64,000 nucleotides of DNA. It comes from Hormiphora californensis. Its lineage: Eukaryota; Ctenophora; Tentaculata; Cydippida; Pleurobrachiidae. Position 1 is the first letter of the stretch, and every line of letters begins with the position of its first letter. The stretch covers positions 4,361,078 to 4,425,077 of the forward strand of contig CM035351.1 of the NCBI GenBank assembly GCA_020137815.1, read 5' to 3'. Positions 26,783-37,820 of this stretch are shown here, piece by piece. The notes beneath the pieces were generated by a model that was given only the letters and a program-made list of their open reading frames with translations, was not told where the DNA came from and did no database searches. The translations under genes were made by a program, and so were the position numbers.

Positions 26783-29335
26783 TGCGGACGTACGTGAGCG
26801 CTGGCAGGCTGTTTACTCTTCAACTCTTCAAAATAGTTTGACCAGTCATGTCGAGACATCCACATTATAAATAAACGCTTCAGCCTCTCTGAACTCATTC
26901 GGCTTTGCAACTAGAAGTCCGTGCCCCGGCTCAGGGCATAGTCCAACAAGGAGTTTCCATGAACACACGAGTACCCCCTGGTTGGTGGTCTGTCAGCAAT
27001 GCCCCTGAGGTACCCTCCCAGTACAACCTTGAGTTCATCGATATTCCCGGCGTCCTTGACACATTTAGGAAGAGTGTTCCATAGTTTCGCCCCAAGAACC
27101 GAAAAAGAGTTTTCAAACATAGTGGACGCCGACCTTTGTGCCCCATGATTGAATTTTGGGATCACTGCCCGTGCCCCGTAACGAGGGGTGTCCTTGAAAT
27201 CAAAACCGGGTCCGTTTGGGGCTAGTCCCTTACAGATTTTGAACATGTGGATAAGGACATAGCGCTCCCTGCGCCTCTGCAGGGACTGTAAATCAAGGAA
27301 AGCAAGTCTCTCCCAGTAGTCCAAGTTTTGACACCCTTGGATACGCCTGGTGAAATTTCGCTGCACCTGCTCCAATTGGGCAATTTCACCAACCGATGAC
27401 GGGTTCCAGACTGCAGAACAATATTCCAGGATTGGGCGAACAAGCGTTTTGTAAAGAGTCATCATTACCTTAACTGATCTGCATTTGAACGCCCCCAGAA
27501 TCCAGTTTGCAACCCTTGATGCCGATGCAGATACCTTTTCGATCTGTGGCTTCCACGAACCATCCTCTGACAGGAGAACACCAAGATCCTTTACAACCGG
27601 AGAAGATGTCAAACATACTCCACTAGGGGTCTCATAAGAGAGATAGCCCGCTGTAAAAGGAAGCTCCCGCATTAAGTTGTTGGAGCGTGGTGAATAACGC
27701 ACCAGCTCAAACTTATCGTCGTGGAGTGTCATGTTGTTTAACACCGACCAATCCACCACGTTACACAGATCCTCCTGTAGATTTGCATGATCTAGGATTC
27801 CTCTGATAACTTTAATGATCTTCGTATCATCGGCAAAAGTCAAAGCATCCGAAAAACTCAGGGATGATTCAAGGTCAATGACATAGACCAAGAAAAGTAC
27901 GGGCCCCAGGACACTCCCCTGCGGGACACCGCTTAAAACCTCCTTGAAGCTCGAGAAAACCTGGTCAACAGTAACAGTCTGAACACGATCCTGTAAAAAG
28001 TTCTTGATCCACTCCAGCAGTTTTCCTGACACACCATATTTCTCCAATTTGGACACTAAGACCCTGTGATCGACCTTGTCAAACGCCTTTTGATAGTCTA
28101 GATAGATCACATCGACCTCATCACCATCACTTACTGCACGCAAAACCCGGTCGAGATGTTCTATAAGCTGGGTCAAACAGCTACGGTTTCTCCTAAAACC
28201 ATGTTGCGACTCATTCAAGATACCACACGTCTCGAAGTGGGTAATGAGCCCTGCACGTACCACTCTCTCAAAGCATTTGATGATATTTGACGTCAGCGAT
28301 ACAGGCCTGTAGTTGCCAACCTCGGATCGGGAACCCTTCTTGAAAATTGGAGTGATGAATTGTCGCTTAAGACAGCTAGGGACAACACCCCGATTAAAGG
28401 AATCCCTCCACAGCAAAAACAGAGGGTACGACAAAGCTGATCGGCACCGGTGGAGTATGCATGATGGTATATCCCCCGGTGGGCCAGCAGAGAAGGGATC
28501 GAGCAGCTTGAGAGCTGCCTCGATAGAAGATGGAGTGAATTCGATGTTTACATGTTATTGTATGTCTCTCACTCTCTCTGGAAAAACCGCACGTGCGGTT
28601 GCGCCGCGCGAGATAACTCTTTCTCAAGGGGGAGAAAAGAGAGAGACGCACATTAACGTATACATAGTGGGTGAGGCAATTGCACGTAGTCCATACTCAA
28701 TATGTGCTTTACCGGGATTAATGATTACAGGAGAACGGCTTGAAATATCTCTTGGAGTCTCCGGATGGTTACTCAGGGGACCTAGAGCTAACTTTTGACA
28801 CCCATGGTTTTACCCCAAGTTGAAAAAAAAATAGTTCGGTTTTTGTTATGATCAACAACATTTCAACTGCTGATTACACCAGATGAAAACAGTTTGTGAA
28901 AAAGTAACACCTGTTTAGAGGTCGTGTCGAGGCTCCAAACTGATGTGACAAAAACTGGAACAATTGGGAGAGGTCAATGTAGTTATCGACTCTACTAGCA
29001 ACGTTTGCCAACTCTTCTTTCGAAATTTTCCTTTTGACAGTGTTGAGTGTTCCAAAAGAACGGCAGAGTGAAGACCGTGAAGTCATGGCTCACTTGATGA
29101 CGAGGTTACGCTTCTCCCTACTGCGATCATGCCTTATTGTATTACGGGGAAACTGGGGGACAATTGCAATCGCCAAATTGGCGCACAACGAACTGGTGAC
29201 CTGGGGATTGAAGAGGACCTTAGCTTGAGAAGTCGAGCAACCGAGGAAGAAGGCGCTGAATTTTGTTCATTGTTTCTTTTGACAGTGAGTTGGCATATGC
29301 AGCAGGGGATTAGGGATAAGGCAGCACTTTTCAAG
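26430..29335. mobile_element. Inverted repeats enclosing a LINE reverse transcriptase
   Basis: The left arm at about 26475-26765 is inverted at 28711-29005 (for example CCATGGGTGTCAAAAGTTAG and CTAACTTTTGACACCCATGG). The match continues at the outer end after a gap, with GAAAAGCGCTGCCTTATCCC at 26440 against its inverse at about 29311-29331. The RT frame lies entirely between the arms. Either a foldback element received a LINE insertion, or a TIR element captured it. No transposase is visible. Confidence 0.7.
26783..28434 (-). mobile_element. 5'-truncated non-LTR retrotransposon, RT domain (507 aa open frame)
   Basis: The open frame 26911-28434 on the minus strand encodes a reverse transcriptase with palm motifs in order: FKKGSRSEVGNYRPVSL, YLDYQKAFDKVDH, LSGVPQGSVLGPVLF and FADDT in place of YADDT. 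The C-terminal part includes LYKTLVRPILEYCSAVW, typical of Jockey/CR1-like LINEs. There is no apurinic endonuclease domain, so the element is 5' truncated, as is common for LINEs. About 130 bp of 3' UTR follow the stop. The RT frame itself is intact. A second, shorter 3' fragment lies at 29624-29838. Confidence 0.9.
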
Positions 29336-29623
29336 ACAGAGCTGTAAAACGCGTGTCCTTATCCCGCACTGGGGTCTGTAGCATATGCCAAGGCAGTGTG
29401 CTTTCTCAAGAACACTATGCACAGTCGTGTGACAATGTCACAGTGACATGATTAGATGTCCTGACTCGTGTCCGAGCTGCTGATTAAAAACACGCTAAAA
29501 TAGTGCATTGCCAAAAACGCTTTTTACCAAAAATTCACGACCAAAATGAGTGACCTTTCCTACTGGGATTGCTTGATGAAACTAGGGATTCTCTGGCTCC
29601 AACGTTTTAACAATGAGACGTTC

Positions 29624-29838
29624 GTGCCCTAGCTCAGAGGCCAGAGCATAGTCGAACAAGGAGGTTCCATGAACACACGAGTACACCCTAGTTGGTGGTC
29701 GATCAGTAATGCCCTTGAGGTCCCCTCCTAGTACAAACTTGAGTTAATCAAACATTCCCGGCCTCCTTGACAGTTGACTCATTTTGGAAGATTATTCCAT
29801 AGTTTTGCGCCGAGAACCGAAAAAGAGTTCTTGACTAC
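29624..29838 (-). pseudogene. Second LINE 3' fragment, decayed
   Basis: It is aligned by eye with 26921-27112 of the RT element in the same orientation (shared CCATGAACACACGAGTAC and CGAGAACCGAAAAAGAGTT). Several substitutions and small indels break the frame. It sits just upstream of the STRAD-like gene. Confidence 0.8.
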
Positions 29839-30035
29839 TAAGAACACCATTGGCACCATCATGTGACATGTGTACGTACCTGCCCAGTGCCCCCGCCCCC
29901 TCTCATTTATTATTTAAGCTGGGATTTATTGAGGACCACTATTTGTATCTTGACTAACATGTTAATATTTCAGTATAGGATGTAGCTTTAGTTACGGGTT
30001 AGGATGTAGGTAGATAGGGAGGCTCTCCGGGTGCA

Positions 30036-32115
30036 ATGAAATACAAGAACCACAAGCTGGATTTGGATACACTAAATGATAAAGATCTTGCTAAAATTAT
30101 CGTAAGTTCTTCTTGATTTGTTAAGAAATAATAGATGCTGACACTTTAACACCTTGTTTCGATTTGTAAGTTTTCTTTGATTTCATGTTGCTGATCTCCT
30201 TTCTTTCTAACCTCATCTCCACCAGGAGGAGATCAACCTTTGCAGATTGTTAGATACGAGTACACTTCTCTCAATATCTGATGTTAGCGTTGACCGGTCT
30301 ACACTCCACTACACCACTGCTCCCCTCACATACGGTAATTGTGACAACATTGTGTGAAATCTATATTGTACACACCGTGAGGATTCTTTTTGAGCTTCTG
30401 CTATCTGCAAAAGAGTTGAAGTTTGTGGGAAAATTATATGTTGGTGATGCTAAACATTGTGACACACCGTTCTATAGTCGGATTTTTTGAATTTGTCACC
30501 TCCTGGGTGGCGCACGAGTTTTTTTGCAAATACGACGCAAATACGACACCGTACATGAAAAGGGGGGTGACAACTTCAAAAAATCCGACTTTACTGACCC
30601 CTTCTTCCCAGGAAGCTGTCTAGATTATATACACTGTGGAGGCCTCGAGGAGACAGTCATATCATCCATCATTACCTCTGTTCTCTGTGCGCTTGAGTAC
30701 CTTCACAGTCACCAGATTGTCCATAGGTTAGTTTGAGAGTCCATTTTTTCAACTGTTCAACTCCCTTTTTGTGTGCACACACACACACATTGGTTACGAA
30801 GTCACCCCTTGCCAGCGCGCTCGAAGGTCGCCCGGCGACCTGAGCTTTAGAGGGGTTAATTCGTAACCAAACGTGAACGGTTGAAAAATGGACTTTAGTG
30901 GATTGTATTAACGAAATACTAAATATATAGCTAGGTGTTATATTGCTTAGGATGCAGTAGTGGTTTTGTTTTGAGTAATAATGCGTGGTGTTCCACAGGG
31001 CAGTCCAAGCAAGCCACATACTGTTAGGAAATCCAATTGTGTTGTCTGGGTTAGAGTATGCTACCCACCTACCACTGCACGAGCGGTGCCACACCCGGCC
31101 AGATAAACTGGAGGATAGGCTACCCTGGGCTTCACCCGAGTTGATACGACAGGTTAGGCCCCGTTATTCTGGTATGTTTTAACTCTCATTTTACTGTGGT
31201 GAGGTTGTTCCTAGCTACCGTTGGGGTTGTTTTTATCTACCGTGGGTCCACTTGATCTGTGGAGAGATGCTGGCGAAAGTGCTCGACTTGAACTAATCGA
31301 AAAGGGATGTTATTATATAATTTTTTGAATTATCTCCCAGGATACTAGTGGATATTGCCATGTCACTGATATGTACAGTGTGGGAATAACTATACTGGAG
31401 CTTCTAGCTGGCTATGCTCCCTTCGAGGGGTTTCCCAATACCAAGGTAATTAACTAATTAGTCAATAATTAGTCAATATAACTAGATACTAATTAGTTAA
31501 TGAGAGTCATAGCCATCCTATCCTGTCCAGAGCCCCAGTTTATGTCATGGAGTGCTATGCAGACTCCAGACAGTGATCAATAGTTATACCTCGTAACAAA
31601 AAACTTTTCAGATTTACCTACTCAAGTTGTCACACCATAACTCATTGCCATTTTGCCGGGGAAGTGGCCCAACCAATATCTCCAAGCGACTCGGACGGGT
31701 AAGAGAGGTTAAATCTTTTTCAGACAGAGAAAAAAAAGGGGAAATGAGGAAGAGAGAATGTTGCGAAAGATTGCTTGATAATGATTTCAAGTGATTTGAT
31801 TAAAAGAATGACAGTGAAAATGTGACAGGTACTGAAGCCTGCCAACAGTCTTGCCTTATATGGGCATAATAACATCCACTTCCTTATAAGGTGATAGACA
31901 AGTGTGTACAATACGAGCCTCAACAGCGACGATCTCCTGAAGACGTTCTTCGGTCATCTTTTTTTACCAAAAAGAGGTCAAAATGTGCGCCAGTTGAATC
32001 TTTCTCAAACCAAATCCACGAAGACCTGGAAACAACGAAAATAGGGAAAAGTGGTGCTCTGAGGAGTAGTAACTGTAGGAAAAAGGATGTCCCAACTGGG
32101 GAATGGGTTTTTTAG
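30036..32115 (+). CDS. STRAD: STRAD-like pseudokinase (LKB1 activator family)
   Basis: STRAD is the pseudokinase that activates LKB1 together with MO25 in the cytoplasm. Exons 30036-30101, 30226-30334, 30612-30726, 30999-31152, 31341-31445, 31612-31698 and 31891-32115 give 286 aa. The catalytic loop reads HRAVQAS (human STRAD HRSVKAS). The DFG position reads SGLEY (human SGLR), so both catalytic aspartates are lost. SPE stands for APE, and DMYSVGITILELL is the alpha-F helix. The last residues are GEWVF, matching the C-terminal WEF motif that docks on MO25. The start is uncertain. The frame before the ATG reads GSPGA-MKYK, like a beta-3 strand (VAMK), with a stop just 5'. A coding exon may therefore begin at 30018, with glycine-loop exons that I could not find. 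Human STRADA is 431 aa. Confidence 0.88.
30474..30596. mobile_element. MITE, family 'AAAGTCGGATTTTTTGAA', small copy
   Basis: AGTCGGATTTTTTGAA and its inverse TTCAAAAAATCCGACTTTA bracket about 120 bp in intron 2 of the STRAD-like gene, ending 16 bases before the acceptor of the next exon. Related copies are at 35851-36074, 36204-36355, about 36450-36504 and 57499-57723. Confidence 0.8.
30738..30896. mobile_element. MITE, family 'CAACTGTTCA', copy 3
   Basis: AGTCCATTTTTTCAACTGTT is inverted at the other end (GAACGGTTGAAAAATGGACT). The core differs from copies 1 and 2. An internal pair, GGTTACGAAGTCACCCCTTG and AGGGGTTAATTCGTAACC, is also inverted. It begins 11 bases after the donor of STRAD exon 3. 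Confidence 0.8.
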
Positions 32116-32471
32116 GATTTATTGACATTGAGAGCTGTTTTCAATCACTCACGGGCAACTGTTTACTATTTGTTTAAGATGTGTGCACGTATTTTGTATG
32201 CGCTCCCCCACTGTGTATATTATCATCCTGTGTATTTGAAATTGTTTAGTTGTTGTTGTTAGCATTGACATATTGATTGATCAAACAACTGTGTAATTAT
32301 TTCCCCCCAGTTTCTGTGTCTACTCCTTTCCCCTTCCCTCCCATTTCCTCGCATTATTTATTTCTTATCAAATGACGTTGCGAAATGCAATACTTCATCA
32401 GATTTCTCCCATTATTTGGTCACTATAACAGCTACAGTGAACACGTTTGTAAACACCCCCCCTAGCACAGC

Positions 32472-35251
32472 ATGACACTTGAAACGGTTAACGATACGAC
32501 AAAGTCGAGTTTGCAGGAATTCGCTAATCTCAGTGTCAAGAGCATCAATCCCACACTGGACGAGTACCTTAAATCAATATCTCGATCTGGAGATACATGG
32601 TTAGTTTTTATTTGTTTGTTGGTTTAAAGTATGTACTGCTAACGTGATCTGACTCCCTCCGTTTTTCTCTCTTTCTCCAAGTATATTTCTCACTCGCTCC
32701 CTCTCTCTCTATATGTCTATATACTCTCTCTCTCTCTCTCTATTTATCTCTCACCATCCTTCTCATCCTTAGTTACAACTGGTGTCTTGTGAAGTCTCTC
32801 TTGTGCTACAAAATGGAGCGGGTCCTTGAGGACTTTATGGAAATGGTGATAGAAAGTTCAGACGAAAGTGCACCCTCGACCGAAGAATTCAATTCTACTA
32901 AAGAGCGGTTGTGTGCTTTATTGAATGGTTTTTACCGTGCACCCTTCACCGTGCAAAGGTTCCTTGAGCTCCTTTTGGAGCCAAATAAGCACTACAAAAA
33001 GTTCGACAAGTTTTGCCGAGGATTAGAGAAGGTAAGGAATGTGGTTTTATTTAATTTTTTTAATTTTTTTCTTTTCTTGCCATTTTCATGGGGGTCCTGA
33101 ATTTTTTTAGGGGGTTGCTGCGGGACAGGGAAGCTGGAAGGGTAGTGGGGGCCGGCAGGGACGGCGCCGGGCCTTTGGCCCTGCAAGTCCCTGGGTGTCC
33201 GGGGCCAGGGGCGGCAGCCTCGGTCAGGGGCTGCAAGCCCCGGTGGGGGTTGAGGGGCGAAGCCCCCCGAAAATTTTGGACATTTTGAGGCGTTTTTAAA
33301 CGATTTTAAGCATTTCTGAACTCCTTTTGTGAAAAATGGGAAAAAAAAGAAAGTTTGCTGATCACGAGAAAAAAAATCATCCGCGTGCACACACAATTTT
33401 CTGGGTGAACCGGACACCCTGGTCACGTCAAAATGCACTGTGGCGTGCGAAAGAACCCTCTTTATGCTCTGCCGTGCGTTACAGGTGCGCGCAGTGCATC
33501 TGGGTGTCCGGCAGAGCTCCGGTCACCCGGCTGCGCGCAAATCCAAAATTTCGCAGTTTTCACCGATTTTTTTCAAATTCTTGTTGTTTTTTTTCCATTT
33601 TTTCTTCTTTTCTCTCTCCTTCTTTTTGGTCTGGGTGTCCGCGGACACCCGGACACCCACGAGCGCCGTCCCTGGGGGCCGGGGTAGTTTGCTACCAGGC
33701 TGAGTGTGGGTTGGGACCCTGTAATTCCTTAATTTACTCCTCTCTCTCTCTCTCTCTGATCTCTTAAGTGCTGACGTCAGAGGTCATGAAGTGACGTAGT
33801 AGGGGTGTCAACCTCCCCCTTCTCTGCAACAGCTGTGTGTTTACCGCCGTGAGATCGGTACAAACACAAATAGCACAGGGGACCGGGCTGCGCGGCGCAC
33901 TCCCTCCATCGAAAGAGCACCATTTCAGCAATCACAATGCGCGTTATCAGTGGATTATTTTGACAGCTGCAGCTGCTGGTTGTGGCGCTCAGAGAGAGAC
34001 TGCAAGAGAGAATACAGAGAGAGGGAGGGAGAGATACAGAGAATATAGATTTACACAATGTTGCAGGCTGCCAATGATGGCTGCAATTAAAGTGCAAATA
34101 TGTACATTTAGCACGAGCTTGCATATATATCTGAATATTGCTCACACATAGACAGACAGACACAGCAAGTTATTATATTCGAGATACCATTAACACCACC
34201 CCTTTCAGGTTCTTAGCGTGGTTACGACTGTGGACCCCTATCACAAAATCTCCAATTCCTCACTTCTACCAAATACCGTTCTCAATGGAAATGGCCTTAT
34301 GGAGTAAGTAGTACTTACTAAGTATATACTTGGGATTTAAATTGGTTAATTCTTTGTTTTGTATAATGTATTGTCTGATAAAATTCAGGTGATCATGTTC
34401 ATATTATTCACTAAAGTAACGAATTATGTTCTTTGTTCTGACCTTCTTCTTTTCAGTACGGTAGAAGACGATAAAAAGCCTCTTGTAAACGGAGATGTAC
34501 ACATCGAAAGGTATGCCAGTATTATTTGTTCCCCCTTACTCAACAAAGTCATATTGCACCCTACATCCACTCCTGTCCCCTCCTCCCTTTTGGGCCCAGG
34601 GACTTACCTGTACCAATGCCACAATTAGCCTGATTGTTCGGGCAGTAAAGTATTCCTCCTCCTAACACCCCCTCTTTTTCCTAGTGTCCCTAATAATAAC
34701 GAAGAAACTAAGAAGCGTCCAAACGAGACAGAGGAGACAACGAACAAGAGACAGAAAATTGATGAGGATGAGGTTAATGGAGGGGGTGTGTCACCTGACT
34801 CGACTACTAATGAGATAGAGATGTCTAGTGAGGGAAAACAGGAGGAGGGCCACTCTGAGAATAATAGCGAGTAAGTAATACATCGATGGGGCAGAGCCGG
34901 GGGTGGGGGTGGCATTTCTATAAAAACTGTTTTCTTGTGCCACGCATAGCCACATAAAAGCGAAGACAAAGTCGTCTAGTATGAAAAGTGAAAACAATCC
35001 AACCTATTTCAGTGAGAACCAGGTGACTACAACGATGTCAGAAGAGAAGGTCACTACGGAGGAGGCTGTGGTTTCAGAACACCCTAACGAGCAGACCAAA
35101 GGAGGTAATAATTGGAATCAAACAATTAATTAATTTGAATCCAATAATAATATTGGAATCAAACAATTAATTAATTGGAATAAAATAATTAACCAATTGT
35201 TGATGTGTTTCATTTTGTGGATATATTAAAACGTTCTCTCCTTCAGGCTAA
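32472..35251 (+). CDS. PPP4R2: Protein phosphatase 4 regulatory subunit 2 (PPP4R2), 7 exons
   Basis: PPP4R2 holds the PP4 catalytic subunit with R3 in a complex that acts in the nucleus and cytoplasm, for example in dephosphorylating gamma-H2AX. Exons 32472-32599, 32773-33031, 34209-34303, 34457-34510, 34685-34870, 34950-35104 and 35247-35251 give 293 aa. The conserved N-terminal half is clear: INPTLDEYLKSISRSGDT, KMERVLEDF, FYRAPFTVQRFLELLLEP and KFDKFCRGLEKVLSVVTTV, in the same order as in human. The rest is acidic, Ser/Thr/Glu-rich and low in complexity, with KKRP and KRQK clusters that may be nuclear signals. Human is 417 aa, so this tail is shorter. The stop is split off into a 5-nt terminal exon. 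It starts about 356 bp after STRAD. Confidence 0.9.
33088..34208. other. PPP4R2 intron 2: GC-rich repeat block
   Basis: The intron holds a GC-rich stretch with CCCTGGGTGTCCGGGGCC and GGGGCGAAGCCCC. A second stretch near 33640 has a GTCCGCGGAC hairpin and GACACCCGGACACCC. Both parts contain ACGGCGC / GCGCCGT and may be ends of one element. Open frames here on both strands (33.1-33.8 and 33.8-34.2 kb) lack any recognised domain. Confidence 0.4.
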
Positions 35252-35850
35252 GTGGATATGAGGCGACTGATTGAGAACACATCACGACTGCAACACCCTG
35301 TATATAAAACATTGCAACAAGCCGAACTCTCATCATCATGGATCCGTGGCCGATCCTTTTATTCCATTAACAATCTTTGTGCCAACTAGGGCGTGTATAC
35401 ACGGGTGCCAATGGTACCTCTGGCTGTGTGGAAATGAGGTTTATTTATGTCAAGACGTGTTTAAATGGCTCAACGGATGTTTCATATTTGATATTTTCTA
35501 GAGGACAGGAGTAAAGATTGAGTGAGAAAGAGAGAGAATTATCTATGATCATGAGGCGAAATAACCTCTGCTCTAGTCGGTCTTAAACTGTTTCATTGTC
35601 TTCAGTTTACCATTTGGGTGGTTTACTCAAATTCCAATGAATATCCTGCGTGTTGAATCCCGTGGCAAACCCGCAAATATTCCCTTGACTGCCGTGATAT
35701 GATGCGTTTAACCCGTCTATTGTTTACCAGAGCGAATGCTGATATGTATCTTCTGAAATCTAAAATATCTATTTGGTCAGCTTATAAAGAAATTCGTCGT
35801 CCATTTCTTTAAACACTTCTTTTTTGGATAATTCATCCAAGTTGTCCTAA

Positions 35851-36074
35851 AGTCGGATTTTTTGAAACTGTCACCCCCCTGTGTATTTTCAAATTTCGTA
35901 AATGACCATAAATCCGGTTCCTGACGAGATAGAGACTTGAAATTTGGAGGTTACGAAGATCTTGCTAAGTTCTTCCGAACCTCCAAATTTCAAGTCTCTA
36001 TCTTATCAAGAACCGGAGATATGGCAAATTTTGTTATTTTAGGGGGGTGACAGTTTCAAAAAATCCGACTTTAT
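35851..36074. mobile_element. MITE, 'AAAGTCGGATTTTTTGAA' family, long form
   Basis: TAAAGTCGGATTTTTTGAAA is inverted at the far end. Inside, GAGACTTGAAATTTGGAGGT and its inverse form a central hairpin. The same element occurs in opposite orientation at 57499-57723, almost base for base. Confidence 0.88.
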
Positions 36075-36203
36075 CAAATTAATCGGAACGCGCGACATTT
36101 CGCAAGTAACGCTATCATTAAGTGCCGCGCATGCGCGCTCAAGATTACTAAATTTGAATTTAGGAACAAAAACTCAAAGAAAAAGTTTCGACTTTTAAAG
36201 GTA

Positions 36204-36355
36204 AAGTCGGATTTTTTGAAGTTGTCACCCCAAAATGACCGCGCATGTGAAATTTATTAATTTTGACGCGCACACCACACGTTAACATGTGATGTGACGC
36301 GCAAAAACATTCCGCGCACGAGAAGGGGGGTGACAACTTCAAAAAATCCGACTTT
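36204..36355. mobile_element. MITE, 'AAAGTCGGATTTTTTGAA' family, with foreign core
   Basis: The ends are those of the AAAGTCGG family (with GAAGTTGTCACCCC). The core, with CACGTTAACATGTGATGTG and AACATTCCGCGCACGA, is the inverse of the core of the 'CAACTGTTCA' family at 25970-26122 and 4385-4534. Confidence 0.85.
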
Positions 36356-36787
36356 ATCATTAAAAAAAAAAAAAAAAAAGAAAAAGTTTCGAAACTTTCA
36401 AAAAAGACAAAAGTTTTAAAAAAATTTGATGCAGCGGGCGGCGCCAGCGCGGTCATTTGGGGGTGACAAGTGACAACTGACAACTTCAAAAAATCCGACT
36501 TTACGTCGATTTCCCATTTGGATGTGGCTGACCAACCCGCTGTGGGGGCCCTGGACCCACATAGGCGGTCGCGGCTGCGAGCCGCGCACTGCCACTGGGC
36601 TGATTAATGGCGTCGAACTAATAAGTTAACTTTGATGACCTAAGTCCTACGGCCCACCTATGGCTTGTAATTTTATGTTCATTAACCTGCATTCCATTCG
36701 ATTTTCAGTCCAATTTACGAACGCAGCCCAATGGTTAGAGCCCTGATTAATACTCTCATCGTGCCTTAGGTTCATGACGTGTGATTA

Positions 36788-37820
36788 ATGTCTGCTCTCG
36801 ACAGTATTAAAACACCTCCGAAGGTTCGGAGGGTACCGGCCAGCAAAGCCATTCCTGTCAATGCCAGTAAGTTGTCCAAACATTCTAAAACAATTGCTAC
36901 AGATAGCCAAATTTTGCAAACCTAATTATCATCTTTCCAGAGTGTAAAGTAGCGAAGAATTTGTTTGGGCCAGTCGATCATGTCGAGCTGGAGAATGACC
37001 TGGACCTGGAACTGAAACGAATCAACGATGAAAAGAAAGACAAATGGGGATTCGATTTCAGTGAGGGAAAGCCCGTGGAGGGTAGTTCAATTGAGTGGAT
37101 AGAGATAACTGGAGAGATAGTAAAGAAGGAATCGCAACCTGAGAATAGTGCCCAGAAGAAAGAACCAGTTGAACCTATCAAGTTCAACACGGCAGCCTTC
37201 TCGGGGGTCGCTGGGTTCAAATTGCTGCCCAATGCCAAGGCCCCTGCTGAAACTGTGTCAGCATCCCCAGATTACATTCAGTCCGTTCTAAATCCCATCG
37301 CTATGAGAAAGGTATCTATTGAATCATATCATTACATTTGGCCACTTAAATTTCATGCAGTTACTACATGACAAGTGTTTTGTTAAAATGTTATATATCC
37401 GCCTTAACTGACACAAGTTTGCTGACACTCGTCTCATAATTTAGGCCGTTGAGATAACGCCGTCCAACTCGGAGCAGAAGAAAAGATCTCGACTGCTCAA
37501 CAGAACGTCCTCTAAAGTGAAATGCAAACCCAGAAAGCTCACATCTTCGCCCGGATTCTCAGAAGACAAAACCCAGCCTTCTATTCAATGTAAGTTTATC
37601 TTCTTCACTCTTCAGTTACGAACCATGCCTGTCAATTCCCCTGCTACATTTTGGATTCTCAACGTTTTCTAACTATCACATTTCTAACTACGTTTCTCTC
37701 TCCTCAGCCTTCTTTAAGAAAAGGAAACACGTGCCAGAGCCGTCCACTGTCAAAAAGGCAGCTGAGTCACCGGTCAGCAAGAGACCACGACTCTCAGACG
37801 CGAAAACAGTTGTACGCTAA
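36788..37820 (+). CDS. Cip/Kip cyclin-dependent kinase inhibitor with C-terminal PIP box (p21-like)
   Basis: Exons 36788-36866, 36941-37311, 37445-37589 and 37708-37820 give 235 aa. The CDI domain is unmistakable: KNLFGPVDHVELENDLD (about 32-48, with the cyclin-binding LFG motif) and KWGFDF (about 61-66) followed by KPVEG. These line up with p27 RNLFGPVDHEEL and KWNFDF. Such proteins bind cyclin-CDK2 in the nucleus and block S-phase entry. Residues 194-201, QPSIQSFF, match the PCNA-interacting consensus QxxIxxFF and are followed by KKRK. p21 has its PIP box in the same relative place; p27 has none. An intron splits the PIP box between Gln198 and Ser199. Basic clusters (KKRSR, KKRK, KRPR) are probable nuclear signals. 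SP and TP sites (TPPK, TPSN, SSPG, SPVS) are possible CDK targets. Confidence 0.92.

Larger units (their letters stand above)
35252..36787. other. Intergenic cluster of three MITEs
   Basis: Two complete AAAGTCGGATTTTTTGAA elements (35851-36074 and 36204-36355) and a one-ended fragment (about 36450-36504) sit within about 650 bp, between PPP4R2 and the CDK inhibitor. A poly-A run (about 36361-36379) and GCGC-rich spacers separate them. No gene recognised. Confidence 0.7.

Noticed and set aside
33088-34163. Several open frames in PPP4R2 intron 2
   Set aside because: GC-rich repeat sequence with no domain; the flanking exons splice cleanly across.
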